The notes under the pieces are model-generated. The model was not told where the DNA came from and ran no database searches. It saw only the letters and a program-made list of their open reading frames with translations. A stretch of DNA of 64,000 nt from Acidovorax sp. Leaf160. Its GTDB lineage: Bacteria; Pseudomonadota; Gammaproteobacteria; Burkholderiales; Burkholderiaceae_C. Shown here piece by piece: positions 51,479-58,534 of this stretch. The DNA is taken from contig NZ_LMOV01000024.1 in NCBI RefSeq assembly GCF_001424265.1, positions 124,001 to 188,000 on the forward strand, read 5' to 3'. A program made the translations under genes and the position numbers. How positions within the stretch are numbered: the first letter of the stretch is position 1; every line of letters begins with the position of its first letter.

Positions 51479-52096
51479 ATGTCGCTGCACAGCTTCCTGA
51501 ATGCCCTCGCCTCCTCGCAGGCAGCGCAGCGCAACTTCTTCGATCAAGCGCGCCGCGCGATGCTGGTCGCGCTGGCGCGCAAGTATCCCGCGATTTCCCA
51601 CGCACTTCTGGAAGACGTGGCGATGCAGGTCTTCCAGCAGCTGTGGAGCGGCCTCATCGGCGAATTCTTCTCCACCCATCCGCCCGGCTCGGATGCCTTC
51701 CGCCAGGACCTGGTGCGCTACCTCGCGCACGTGATCGCGCCGCGTCGCCTTGTGGACCACCTGCGGCGAACCGGCCGCGAAGTGCCTGTGAGCGACTGGG
51801 TGCGGCCCGGCGAGGACGACCTTTCCGAGCATGCGCTCTTCGACCAGGTGCTGCCGCCGTGTGGTGACGAAGTGACGGCCAGCGCGGAGCGCGCCCAGTT
51901 GCTCCACCGCCTGGCGCGGTGCGTGGACCACCTGCCGCCGCGGATGCGCGACGTGGTGCAGCAGGTGCTGGAAGACGTGCGCCAGGCCGACATCGCCCGC
52001 GCGCTGGACATTCCAGAAGGCACCGTTAAAAGCCGCATGAGCGAAGCGGTGAAGCGGATCAAGCGATGCATGGGCATCGGGAAGGAACGGCCATGA
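51479..52096 (+). CDS. ECF-type RNA polymerase sigma factor
   Basis: A 205-residue alternative sigma factor. Region 2 occupies about residues 18-100 (LVALARKYPAISHALLEDVAMQVFQQLW; LVRYLAHVIAPRRLVDHLRR, quoted as landmarks) and region 4 about 140-195, ending in the helix-turn-helix QADIARALDIPEGTVKSRMSE. The membrane anti-sigma factor starts inside its stop codon (ATGA). It is divergent from the operon with the motif at 51425 and presumably reads that promoter and the one at 56285. Its own promoter is not obvious. Confidence 0.88.
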   Translation: MSLHSFLNALASSQAAQRNFFDQARRAMLVALARKYPAISHALLEDVAMQVFQQLWSGLIGEFFSTHPPGSDAFRQDLVRYLAHVIAPRRLVDHLRRTGREVPVSDWVRPGEDDLSEHALFDQVLPPCGDEVTASAERAQLLHRLARCVDHLPPRMRDVVQQVLEDVRQADIARALDIPEGTVKSRMSEAVKRIKRCMGIGKERP

Positions 52097-52770
52097 CCCC
52101 ATCCGCAGGCGAACCCGGGCAACGGGACCCCGCCGCCGGCGCCGCGCACCTGCTGCTCCAGGCGAGCCTGGAACGCGGGTTGTCGGCGGAGGAAGCGCAG
52201 CAGCTGCGGGCGGCGGCCAGCGCCGACCCGGCCGTGGCGGACGAAGTCGCCGTCTACGAGCTGCTGCGGGCAGCACGCCTGGAGCAGCGCATGGCCCGGC
52301 ACGAGGCCGCGTCGTGGGACCAGTTCCAGCAACTCGCCCGCCAGCATGCCGGCGCTGCACGCACGCATGCGCAGACCGCCGGCGCAGGCGGGTGGCGCGG
52401 CTGGCTGCAGCGGCAGGGCCTGCTTCCGGGCCAGGGGCTGCCCCGCCTGGCGGCGCTGTGTGCCGGCCTGGTGATCGCGGTGCAGGCCGGTGGACTGGTG
52501 TGGCTCGCGCAACGCCCGGCGGACCCTGCCACGATGCGCGGCGCAGGCGCGCCGGCCGCCTGCCCCGCCGTGCTGGTGCGGTTGAACCCGCAGGCCTCCG
52601 CCAGCGACTTCGCACGCGTGCTCATGCAGGCCGGGGCGCGGGTGGTCGATGGTCCCGACACCCGGGGAGCGTTCCGTGTGGTCGGCCCGGGCGCCTTCGC
52701 CGAGGAAGCCGGCGCGCTATTGGCCGACCTGTCGCAGGACGTGCGCCGCGCACCCGACTGCGCGCCCTGA
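52093..52770 (+). CDS. Membrane anti-sigma factor
   Basis: A 225-residue protein: cytoplasmic N-terminal part (about 1-110) with the LSAEEAQQLRAAASADPAVADEVAVYE-type anti-sigma helices (quoted as a landmark in part), one transmembrane helix (about 117-138, LAALCAGLVIAVQAGGLVWL), and a periplasmic domain (about 160-225). It should hold the ECF sigma factor at the membrane. It lacks the HxxxCxxC zinc motif of ZAS-type anti-sigmas. Its periplasmic domain is shared with the small membrane protein at 50944-51357. Confidence 0.82.
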   Translation: MTPSAGEPGQRDPAAGAAHLLLQASLERGLSAEEAQQLRAAASADPAVADEVAVYELLRAARLEQRMARHEAASWDQFQQLARQHAGAARTHAQTAGAGGWRGWLQRQGLLPGQGLPRLAALCAGLVIAVQAGGLVWLAQRPADPATMRGAGAPAACPAVLVRLNPQASASDFARVLMQAGARVVDGPDTRGAFRVVGPGAFAEEAGALLADLSQDVRRAPDCAP

Positions 52771-52796
52771 GGACGACCGGCGCGCTGGCGGCCCGG

Positions 52797-53726
52797 TCAC
52801 GGCGCAGAGACCATGCGGCAGAACGGCGCGGCAGGGCCGTCGATGACGGCGCCGCTCGGAAGCAGTCCGCTCTGCCGGCGTGCGGCCTGTAGCGCCTGGG
52901 CATGGTCGCGGTCGGCACCCAGGTGGTAGGTGAACACCGGCATGCCGAGCGCACGCGCCGTGGGCAGCAGCTCGGGGTTGCTTCGCAGGGTGTTGATGTC
53001 GACATGCACACCGACGGGCGGGCCCACCTCCTGCGCCAGGCGCATCAGCCACTGTCGGTCGATGGTCGGCGCATGGAGCCGCGCTGCGCCCCGCTGCGCG
53101 AGCCGGCTCGTGCTGGCCATCGCCAGCGCCTGCGGGTCCAGCACGATCAGGCCCAGGTAGCCGGCGGGATCGCTCTGGCGGGCGCACCGCAGCTGGCGCC
53201 GGTCCACGGAAGTCAGGAACCACTGGCCCTCGGGCAGCGCCTGCTGCAGCAGCCTGGCAGCGGCCTGCGCGGGTTGGCAGTCGCCGTTGACCTGCTTGAT
53301 CTCCACGTTCAGCACCTTGCCGGCATGCGCAGCCGCAACCTGCACCGCGTCGCTCAGCAACGCTGCGGGCTCGGTCGTCGCGCGGCCGCTGCGGTCCTTC
53401 AAGCGCACTTCCTCCCACGTCGCGCGGTCGATGCTGGCGACCGCGCGCCCCTTCAGGCTGGTCGTGCGCCCCACGAATGCATCGTGGTGCAGCACCCACG
53501 CGCCATCGCGCAGTTGCTGGATGTCGATTTCCGCGCCGTCCCAGTCGCCGGCGAGCGCCGCCTCCACCGCAGTCGCGCTGTTTTCCGGGCGTTCCGGATC
53601 GCCGCGGTGTGCGTGCAGCGCCATGCCCAGGCAGGCCGCCGGGCTGGACAGCGGCAGCACCAGCGCGCCGCCCAGAAGCACGGCAGCCAGCAGCCGGTTC
53701 GGATCAGTTTTTGGTGGAGCCGTCAT
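52797..53726 (-). CDS. Periplasmic glycerophosphodiester phosphodiesterase
   Basis: A 309-residue TIM-barrel enzyme (GDPD family) with an N-terminal signal segment (LLAAVLLGGALVLPL). Motifs: AHRGDPERPENS (about 39-50) with the catalytic His40 and Glu48, EIDIQQLRDG (metal ligands, about 74) and LHHD with the second catalytic His near 88. It releases glycerol-3-phosphate from glycerophosphodiesters such as lipid breakdown products. The start overlaps the upstream membrane-protein gene by 23 bases; an ATG at 53753 is an alternative. It is the last gene of the lipoprotein operon and convergent with the anti-sigma gene. Confidence 0.88.
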   Translation of the reverse strand: MTAPPKTDPNRLLAAVLLGGALVLPLSSPAACLGMALHAHRGDPERPENSATAVEAALAGDWDGAEIDIQQLRDGAWVLHHDAFVGRTTSLKGRAVASIDRATWEEVRLKDRSGRATTEPAALLSDAVQVAAAHAGKVLNVEIKQVNGDCQPAQAAARLLQQALPEGQWFLTSVDRRQLRCARQSDPAGYLGLIVLDPQALAMASTSRLAQRGAARLHAPTIDRQWLMRLAQEVGPPVGVHVDINTLRSNPELLPTARALGMPVFTYHLGADRDHAQALQAARRQSGLLPSGAVIDGPAAPFCRMVSAP

Positions 53727-55320
53727 AGCCGAAGTGAAAGCCGCGCAATGCATGCACGCGGATGAATTCGAAAAGCGGGTAGAACCGGTCCTGCCCGACG
53801 GCCACCACCCGCAGGCTACCGGCGATGAACCGGTGCTTGAGCTGCGAGGCGACCGTGTCGTCCGCGCTGGCCAGCACCTGCTGGTGCAGGTAGGTGAATA
53901 GCCGGCTGCGCGTGACGGCGTTGTCCATGGTCGCGAGCAGCCCGATGGACAGCAGGCACGCCCCCACCGCCACGGGCAAGGGGTGGACGACCCGATGGGC
54001 CTGCCAGCGCGGCAGCCGCTCTCTTGCCAGCGTCAGCACCAGGTACAGCAGCTTGGTGCAGTGCAGGAGCGCGCCCAGCATGGAGAAGAAGAGCGCGATG
54101 GGCGGCACCAGCGCCAGCCGCGCCGCGTCCCTGCCGCGCTGCGCCAGTTCCGCGCCATCGGCAAAGGCGGACACCGGCGCGTCGTAGCGCGCCAGTTCCT
54201 GCTGGGCGAAGCTTTTCACGACAGGCGTGAACACCTCGTCCTGGAAGGCCCTGCCCGTGGGGTAGGAGGGCAGCAGGCGCAGGCCGGCTGGCAGCCGCAG
54301 CAGTGGGGAACCACCGTGGCCCATCTTCTGCCGGATGCGCTCCTCGATCTGCCTGCGCAGCGCCTCCTGCACCCGGGCGTGGGCAAAGAAAGCGGGCCAC
54401 GACAGGTCCGGCGGCATGCCGGCGGCGGCGCGCCGGGCACCCGAGGCTGCCTCGAGCTGGCGGCGCACGGTCTGCTCCACCGCGCGGCGGAAGCCGGCTT
54501 CATCGCTCAGCTCCCAGCCAGCAGGCACGGCCACGCGCGAGCGCACCTTGCGCCGGACGGTGGCCTGGGCATGAGCGGGCACCTTGGAAGGCGTCCAGCC
54601 GCGGCGGCCCAGGTCGGACACATAGTTCGACCAGGCCTTGTCCTGCTGCCTGGCCACTTCCGCATCGACATCGGGCAAGGGAGGCGCACTGGCGTACCGG
54701 CGCCACTGCGACTGCGTTTCCTTCACGGCCTCCTGGTAGTTGCCGTGAAGGCCCTGGGCGTCGCCCATGCGCTCGCCGATGCTGGACTCGATGAGCGACA
54801 GCTTGGCGCTGCGGATCTTGTCGTCGAGGCGGTCGACGGACGCAGCCATCCAGGAGAACTGCGCCAGGAACGCCTTGCCGGCCGGCTGGCGCAGCAACTC
54901 CGGATCGTCGCCGAGCCCGTCCAGCTCCACCCGGCCCTGCACCAGCGCGCGCTGCACCAGCACGATGTTCTGGCTGACGCGCCGGAACTCCGGCGTGCTG
55001 CGGGCCACCAGCGTATCGACCAGCACGTTGAGCGCGGCATACACCAGCAGCGCGGAGCCCAAGACCAGCGCGGCACCCCACTGCGGGCTGGGCGATACAC
55101 CCTGGCTGGCGTTGCGCCGCCTGATGACCCGTTGCAGCACGAACAGCGCGGCGGCGATGCCCGAGAGCGCACGACCGAACCTCTCGATCTGGTGGATCTG
55201 CTGGCTGTCCGCGCTGCCGCCGACCACGTCGAGCAGCCGCGCGTTGAATGCCAGCTCGCAGCACAGGTAGACGAGCGTGAGCGCGATCAGGAGAAGGATT
55301 TGGCGTGGACGCATGGTCAC
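53704..55320 (-). CDS. Large membrane protein of unknown function
   Basis: A 538-residue protein. Helices lie at about 8-25, 48-65 and 85-108; a long hydrophilic, helical region follows (about 110-385); two or three helices come near 400-425 and 440-465. The soluble part is rich in charged heptad-like segments and contains no motif I can name. The GTG start (55318-55320) overlaps the lipoprotein stop by four bases; an ATG two codons later is equally plausible. It is the middle gene of the lipoprotein-membrane protein-GDPD operon. Confidence 0.75.
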   Translation of the reverse strand: MTMRPRQILLLIALTLVYLCCELAFNARLLDVVGGSADSQQIHQIERFGRALSGIAAALFVLQRVIRRRNASQGVSPSPQWGAALVLGSALLVYAALNVLVDTLVARSTPEFRRVSQNIVLVQRALVQGRVELDGLGDDPELLRQPAGKAFLAQFSWMAASVDRLDDKIRSAKLSLIESSIGERMGDAQGLHGNYQEAVKETQSQWRRYASAPPLPDVDAEVARQQDKAWSNYVSDLGRRGWTPSKVPAHAQATVRRKVRSRVAVPAGWELSDEAGFRRAVEQTVRRQLEAASGARRAAAGMPPDLSWPAFFAHARVQEALRRQIEERIRQKMGHGGSPLLRLPAGLRLLPSYPTGRAFQDEVFTPVVKSFAQQELARYDAPVSAFADGAELAQRGRDAARLALVPPIALFFSMLGALLHCTKLLYLVLTLARERLPRWQAHRVVHPLPVAVGACLLSIGLLATMDNAVTRSRLFTYLHQQVLASADDTVASQLKHRFIAGSLRVVAVGQDRFYPLFEFIRVHALRGFHFGYDGSTKN

Positions 55321-56219
55321 CTGTCCAGAACGATGCGCAGCGGCTTTTGCTCCTGCGCATGGAATTCCAGCGGCCGCGCAGGCGCGGGGTCGCGCGGGCG
55401 TGCTGCGCCGGGCGTGGCGCGGGCGCTGGGCCCGGCCAGCGCGGCGCGGGGCGGGGGCGCGGTGCGATTGCCTTCGTCTGCGGCCGCTGTCGCTGCTGCC
55501 GCCGCTGTCGCCGCTGACCCGGACGGCGACGGCTTGCCCGTCTCGGGCGCAGACCCCTCCACCGCCGCGCTGGGCGGCGGAGGAAGGTAGCGCGGCCCGT
55601 GCCCGGCGGGGGCGCGGCCTTCCCGCAGCGGCGCGCCCGTGCCCGGCGGCGGCGCAGTCTTGCGGGCCGAAGCCAGTTGCAGCGCCGACAGGTCACCCCG
55701 GGTCAACCGGCCGTTCTGATAGACGAAGCGCTGAGCGCTGCCGTTGTCCTGCACGTAGTCCCACGCCAGCCCGCCGGGCAGCTCCCGCACTTCCGGGCGG
55801 TGCCAGCAGTCGCCCATGTCCCAGCTCAGGGCTTCGTTGCCGCGCAGCGCGATCAGCTGGTTCTTGTACGGGCAGGAGGGCTGCGACTTGGTCAGCACGA
55901 TCACCGTCTGGTCGCCCACGGCATGCACCGCATGCAGTTCGGCGACCGCAGCGTTGTCCACCGGAATCACCCGCATCTGGCTTTCGAGCTTGACCGAATA
56001 CCGCCCACCCAGCGACCGCAACCGGGCTTCGCCGCCGCCCGGCAGCTGGAAGCTCTGGACCACCCGGCCGAAAAGGGCTGCGTCGTCGACGCCGATCTGG
56101 ACCCGGCCGTTGCCGCCGTGCTGCACGGCGCAGCCACCCAGCCACAGCGCCGCCCCCGTTGCCATCGCCGCCACTGCCGCCCTGTGCAGGGCGGCTCCCC
56201 ATCCGCTGAAATTTGTCAT
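55317..56219 (-). CDS. Lipoprotein of unknown function with Ala/Pro-rich tail
   Basis: A 300-residue protein with a lipoprotein signal ending in LGGC, so Cys30 is the predicted lipidated residue. Residues about 35-190 form a compact domain with paired cysteines (PSCPYKN, GDCWHRPE). Residues about 195-290 are Ala/Pro/Gly-rich and probably span the periplasm or bind peptidoglycan. It is the first gene behind the ECF-like promoter at 56285. The start at 56219 begins the signal peptide. The family is not recognised. Confidence 0.78.
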   Translation of the reverse strand: MTNFSGWGAALHRAAVAAMATGAALWLGGCAVQHGGNGRVQIGVDDAALFGRVVQSFQLPGGGEARLRSLGGRYSVKLESQMRVIPVDNAAVAELHAVHAVGDQTVIVLTKSQPSCPYKNQLIALRGNEALSWDMGDCWHRPEVRELPGGLAWDYVQDNGSAQRFVYQNGRLTRGDLSALQLASARKTAPPPGTGAPLREGRAPAGHGPRYLPPPPSAAVEGSAPETGKPSPSGSAATAAAAATAAADEGNRTAPPPRAALAGPSARATPGAARPRDPAPARPLEFHAQEQKPLRIVLDR

Positions 56220-56284
56220 GCCAACCCGTTGTCGTCGAGCGCGCGGGGCCCAGAAGGCGAGCCCACCCATCGCGCCTCGCTGAC

Positions 56285-56313
56285 TTGTTCGCAGCAGCGG
56301 CCGTGCAGGTTCA
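56285..56313 (-). promoter_or_regulatory. Predicted ECF-sigma promoter of the lipoprotein/membrane protein/GDPD operon
   Basis: On the minus strand TGAACC (56308-56313), 13 bases, CTGCGAACAA (56285-56294), preceded by a run of six T. It lies 66 bases before the lipoprotein start codon. It is identical in both boxes and in spacing to the motif at 51425, with one pyrimidine exchange. Confidence 0.65.
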
Positions 56314-56348
56314 AAAAATTCTGCGCGACGGGCCCGTGGGGCCGGGTC

Positions 56349-56465
56349 CTAAAAGACCAGGCGCTCGCCGTCGGGCAGCGTCACGTCGAGCAGGCCGCCG
56401 GTGGCGTTCAGGTGCAGGTCGCCGAACCATTCCTCGGCCGCCTCCGGCGCCCCGCCCTGCGGCAT
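56349..56465 (-). other. 38-codon open frame, possible gene remnant
   Basis: A short frame (MPQGGAPEAAEEWFGDLH... ending DGERLVF) has protein-like composition and reads like the tail of a larger protein, but no upstream part survives. The 525-base spacer 56220-56744 otherwise holds only the ECF promoter at 56285, this frame, and the hairpin repeats at 56629. Confidence 0.2.
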
Positions 56466-56628
56466 TCAGCCCATGCATCGGCCGCTTGCGCCGGCTGGCA
56501 AGGCCGGCCAGCCGCGAGGGGGCGCAGCCGGCCGGCGAAGCGGATCCGCCCGGTCCCGTGGCAGGCTTGCAACACTGTACGGAACGTCACGTTTTCTGCG
56601 TCCAGCGCAGAGTGCAGTTCACTCCTGA

Positions 56629-56674
56629 GCTATTAAACTTGTAGCAAAATCGATTCGCCGCTATATTGATAGCG
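56629..56674. repeat. Two GCTA...TAGC hairpins before the HxlR gene
   Basis: GCTATT, loop, GTAGC (56629-56645) and a perfect CGCTAT-ATTG-ATAGCG hairpin (56659-56674). They lie 70-115 bases before the regulator's start and may be repeat copies, an operator, or both. Confidence 0.6.
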
Positions 56675-56744
56675 TTCTTGCGGTCCGGGCCCTCATGGCG
56701 CTCCGGGCTGCATTCCCCGACATGTCAGAGCAGGAGAAGCGTCC

Positions 56745-57050
56745 ATGAGCTCCAAAGAAAACGCCGCCATCAACCAGTTGTTCGAGAAGCTGGAATGCCG
56801 CTATGCCTTGCGCGTGCTGTGGGCGCTGCGCGACGGCCATCCGCAGACTTTTCGCCTGCTGCAAGACAGCGTCGGCGGCATCACGCCCAACACGCTGAAC
56901 ACCCGCATCAAGGAACTGCGCGAATGCGGCCTGCTGGACCACGGCAGCGACGGCTACACGGTCACCCCCTCCGGCGTGGACCTGCTCAAGCGCCTGTCCG
57001 ACGTGCAGGCCTTCGCCACGCGCTGGGCCGCCGCCCGCGTGAAGAGCTGA
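56745..57050 (+). CDS. HxlR-family winged-helix regulator
   Basis: A 101-residue DNA-binding protein of the HxlR type: CRYALRVLWALRDG (about 18-31) begins the winged helix, GGITPNTLNTRIKELRECGLL (about 44, quoted in part) is the recognition helix, and the DGYTVTPSGVDLL wing follows. The cysteine at residue 18 is typical of redox- or electrophile-sensing members. CAGGAGAAG precedes the ATG. Its target may be the FKBP gene 150 bases downstream or itself. Confidence 0.88.
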   Translation: MSSKENAAINQLFEKLECRYALRVLWALRDGHPQTFRLLQDSVGGITPNTLNTRIKELRECGLLDHGSDGYTVTPSGVDLLKRLSDVQAFATRWAAARVKS

Positions 57051-57170
57051 CCTGCCCGCACCACGCGCCTGCCCGGTTGCCCAGGTGCAGGCCGGCGTCG
57101 CACCGCTCCCGACCAGGGCCCCTCCATCTGGTCAAATCATGCTCCAGCGCCCATTCCACCAGGGCATGCA

Positions 57171-57187
57171 GCTACATTTTCAATAGC
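57171..57187. repeat. Short copy of the GCTA...TAGC repeat before the FKBP gene
   Basis: GCTA (57171-57174), nine bases, TAGC (57184-57187), followed by AAACAAGGA, which supplies the Shine-Dalgarno site of the FKBP gene. The hairpin ends only 14 bases before the start codon. Confidence 0.55.
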
Positions 57188-57201
57188 AAACAAGGATTAT
57201 C

Positions 57202-57561
57202 ATGGCATTGACCACCACCGCTTCCGGCCTGCAATACGAAGACACCGTCCTGGGTGAAGGCGCGGAAGCCACGCGCGGCCAGCCCGTCACCGTGCACTAC
57301 ACCGGCTGGCTCTACAACAACGGCGAGCAAGGCTCCAAGTTCGACTCCAGCCGCGACCGCAACGACCCCTTCCAGTTCGGGCTGGGCGCCGGCATGGTCA
57401 TCAAGGGCTGGGACGAAGGCGTGCAGGGCATGAAGGTGGGCGGCCAGCGCACCCTGATCATCCCGGCCGCCCTGGGCTACGGCGCGCGCGGCGCAGGCGG
57501 CGTGATTCCGCCGAACGCCACGCTGAAGTTCGACGTCGAACTGCTGGGCGTCGGCCGCTGA
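57202..57561 (+). CDS. FKBP-type peptidyl-prolyl cis-trans isomerase
   Basis: A 119-residue single-domain FKBP without a signal peptide, hence cytoplasmic. The catalytic-pocket motifs VTVHYTGWLYNNG (about 29), KFDSSRDRNDPFQFGLG (about 47), VIKGWDEGVQGMKVGG (about 66) and ALGYGARGAGGVIPPNATL (about 92) are all intact. It speeds proline isomerisation in folding proteins. AAGGA lies nine bases upstream and adjoins a short hairpin repeat that could shade it. Confidence 0.94.
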   Translation: MALTTTASGLQYEDTVLGEGAEATRGQPVTVHYTGWLYNNGEQGSKFDSSRDRNDPFQFGLGAGMVIKGWDEGVQGMKVGGQRTLIIPAALGYGARGAGGVIPPNATLKFDVELLGVGR

Positions 57562-57568
57562 TGGGCGC

Positions 57569-57589
57569 GGCAGCTGCGATGCAGCTGCC
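57569..57589 (+). terminator. Possible terminator of the FKBP gene
   Basis: A perfect nine-base stem GGCAGCTGC/GCAGCTGCC with a three-base loop begins seven bases after the stop. A T-rich stretch follows only about 15 bases later, so it may be a weak or Rho-assisted terminator. The remaining spacer to 57825 holds nothing else except short duplications (AGCCAGGTTC units near 57651, GTCACCC twice at 57819-57832). Confidence 0.45.
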
Positions 57590-57825
57590 CTCGGCTCTCC
57601 GTTCTTTTCCAACGGCCCTGCGAGCCGATGCCGGCCCGTCACGCCGGCTCAACCAGGTTTAGCCAGGTTCAGCCCCTCGCCCGGGCACATCGACCGGCTT
57701 GGCGATTTGAGGCCGCTTTTGCAGCGGCGACCAGCGGCAGGAATCCCACAGCCGGGCCCGCGCTGGCAACCCGCCATCGCCGCAGGGCACAGCCCCTGCC
57801 GCTGTCGGCTTCAAGCCGTCACCCG

Positions 57826-58374
57826 TCACCCGTACAGCGCGTTCTGAAGCGGCGCGAACCTGGCCTCTCCTACGGCTTCGCGGATGCGGGGAGCGAGTGC
57901 CGCCAGCTCGTCGAAACTGCCCACCCCTTCTACCGCCAGGTTCAGCCTGAAGCCGCGCAGACCCAGCTGCGCCGTGAGCGCGGTGGCGATCGGATAGGCC
58001 GCCTGATAGCGATGCATGGGCGAGCGCTCGCTGCCGCCCGCTGCACCCGAGACATCGATGGCGGGCGACCCGGCAGCCGGCGCCAGGCTCCCCGGTTTCG
58101 GGGCGGACGGCGCGGCGGTGGCCGCCACGGCGGGCGCCGCCCCGTCCAGCGCGCCCGGCGCCACGCCAGAGCCCTCCTGCAGCTGCAGCAGCCCACGGTC
58201 CACCATGGTCTTGACGTCGGCCACCGTGATTCCCATGGCGGCCGTGGCGGCAAGCACCTGCTCCAGCGCCCGTTTGCCGTCGAACAGAATGAAGGCCGAA
58301 CGCTGGCGGGGCGTGAGATCTCCATGGCGATCCTTCAGCGCCTGCTGACCAGACAGCGTCTTCACGAGAATCAT
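57826..58374 (-). CDS. Protein of unknown function with winged-helix-like N-terminus
   Basis: A 182-residue cytoplasmic protein in two parts. Residues about 1-65 (LTPRQRSAFILFDGKRALEQVL, GITVADVKTMVDRGLL, quoted separately) resemble the small helical domains that follow regulator modules. An Ala/Pro-rich linker (about 70-115) leads to a second helical region (about 120-180). AAGGGA precedes the ATG at 58374; an upstream extension is unlikely. The stop codon lies inside a GTCACCC duplication. I assign no function. Confidence 0.7.
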   Translation of the reverse strand: MILVKTLSGQQALKDRHGDLTPRQRSAFILFDGKRALEQVLAATAAMGITVADVKTMVDRGLLQLQEGSGVAPGALDGAAPAVAATAAPSAPKPGSLAPAAGSPAIDVSGAAGGSERSPMHRYQAAYPIATALTAQLGLRGFRLNLAVEGVGSFDELAALAPRIREAVGEARFAPLQNALYG

Positions 58375-58534
58375 GGCGTCCCTTGCAATTCGAACTCTCA
58401 GCTTCGGCGCGATGCCTCGCTGCAGGGGCACGAGATTGCCATATTTGTAGCCAGTTGTGAATCGGGCCAACGAGGGCCTCTCGCCAGTCTGGCAAGGCCC
58501 CGACGACCCAGCGCCGGACGAGCCCGCACGCCAC

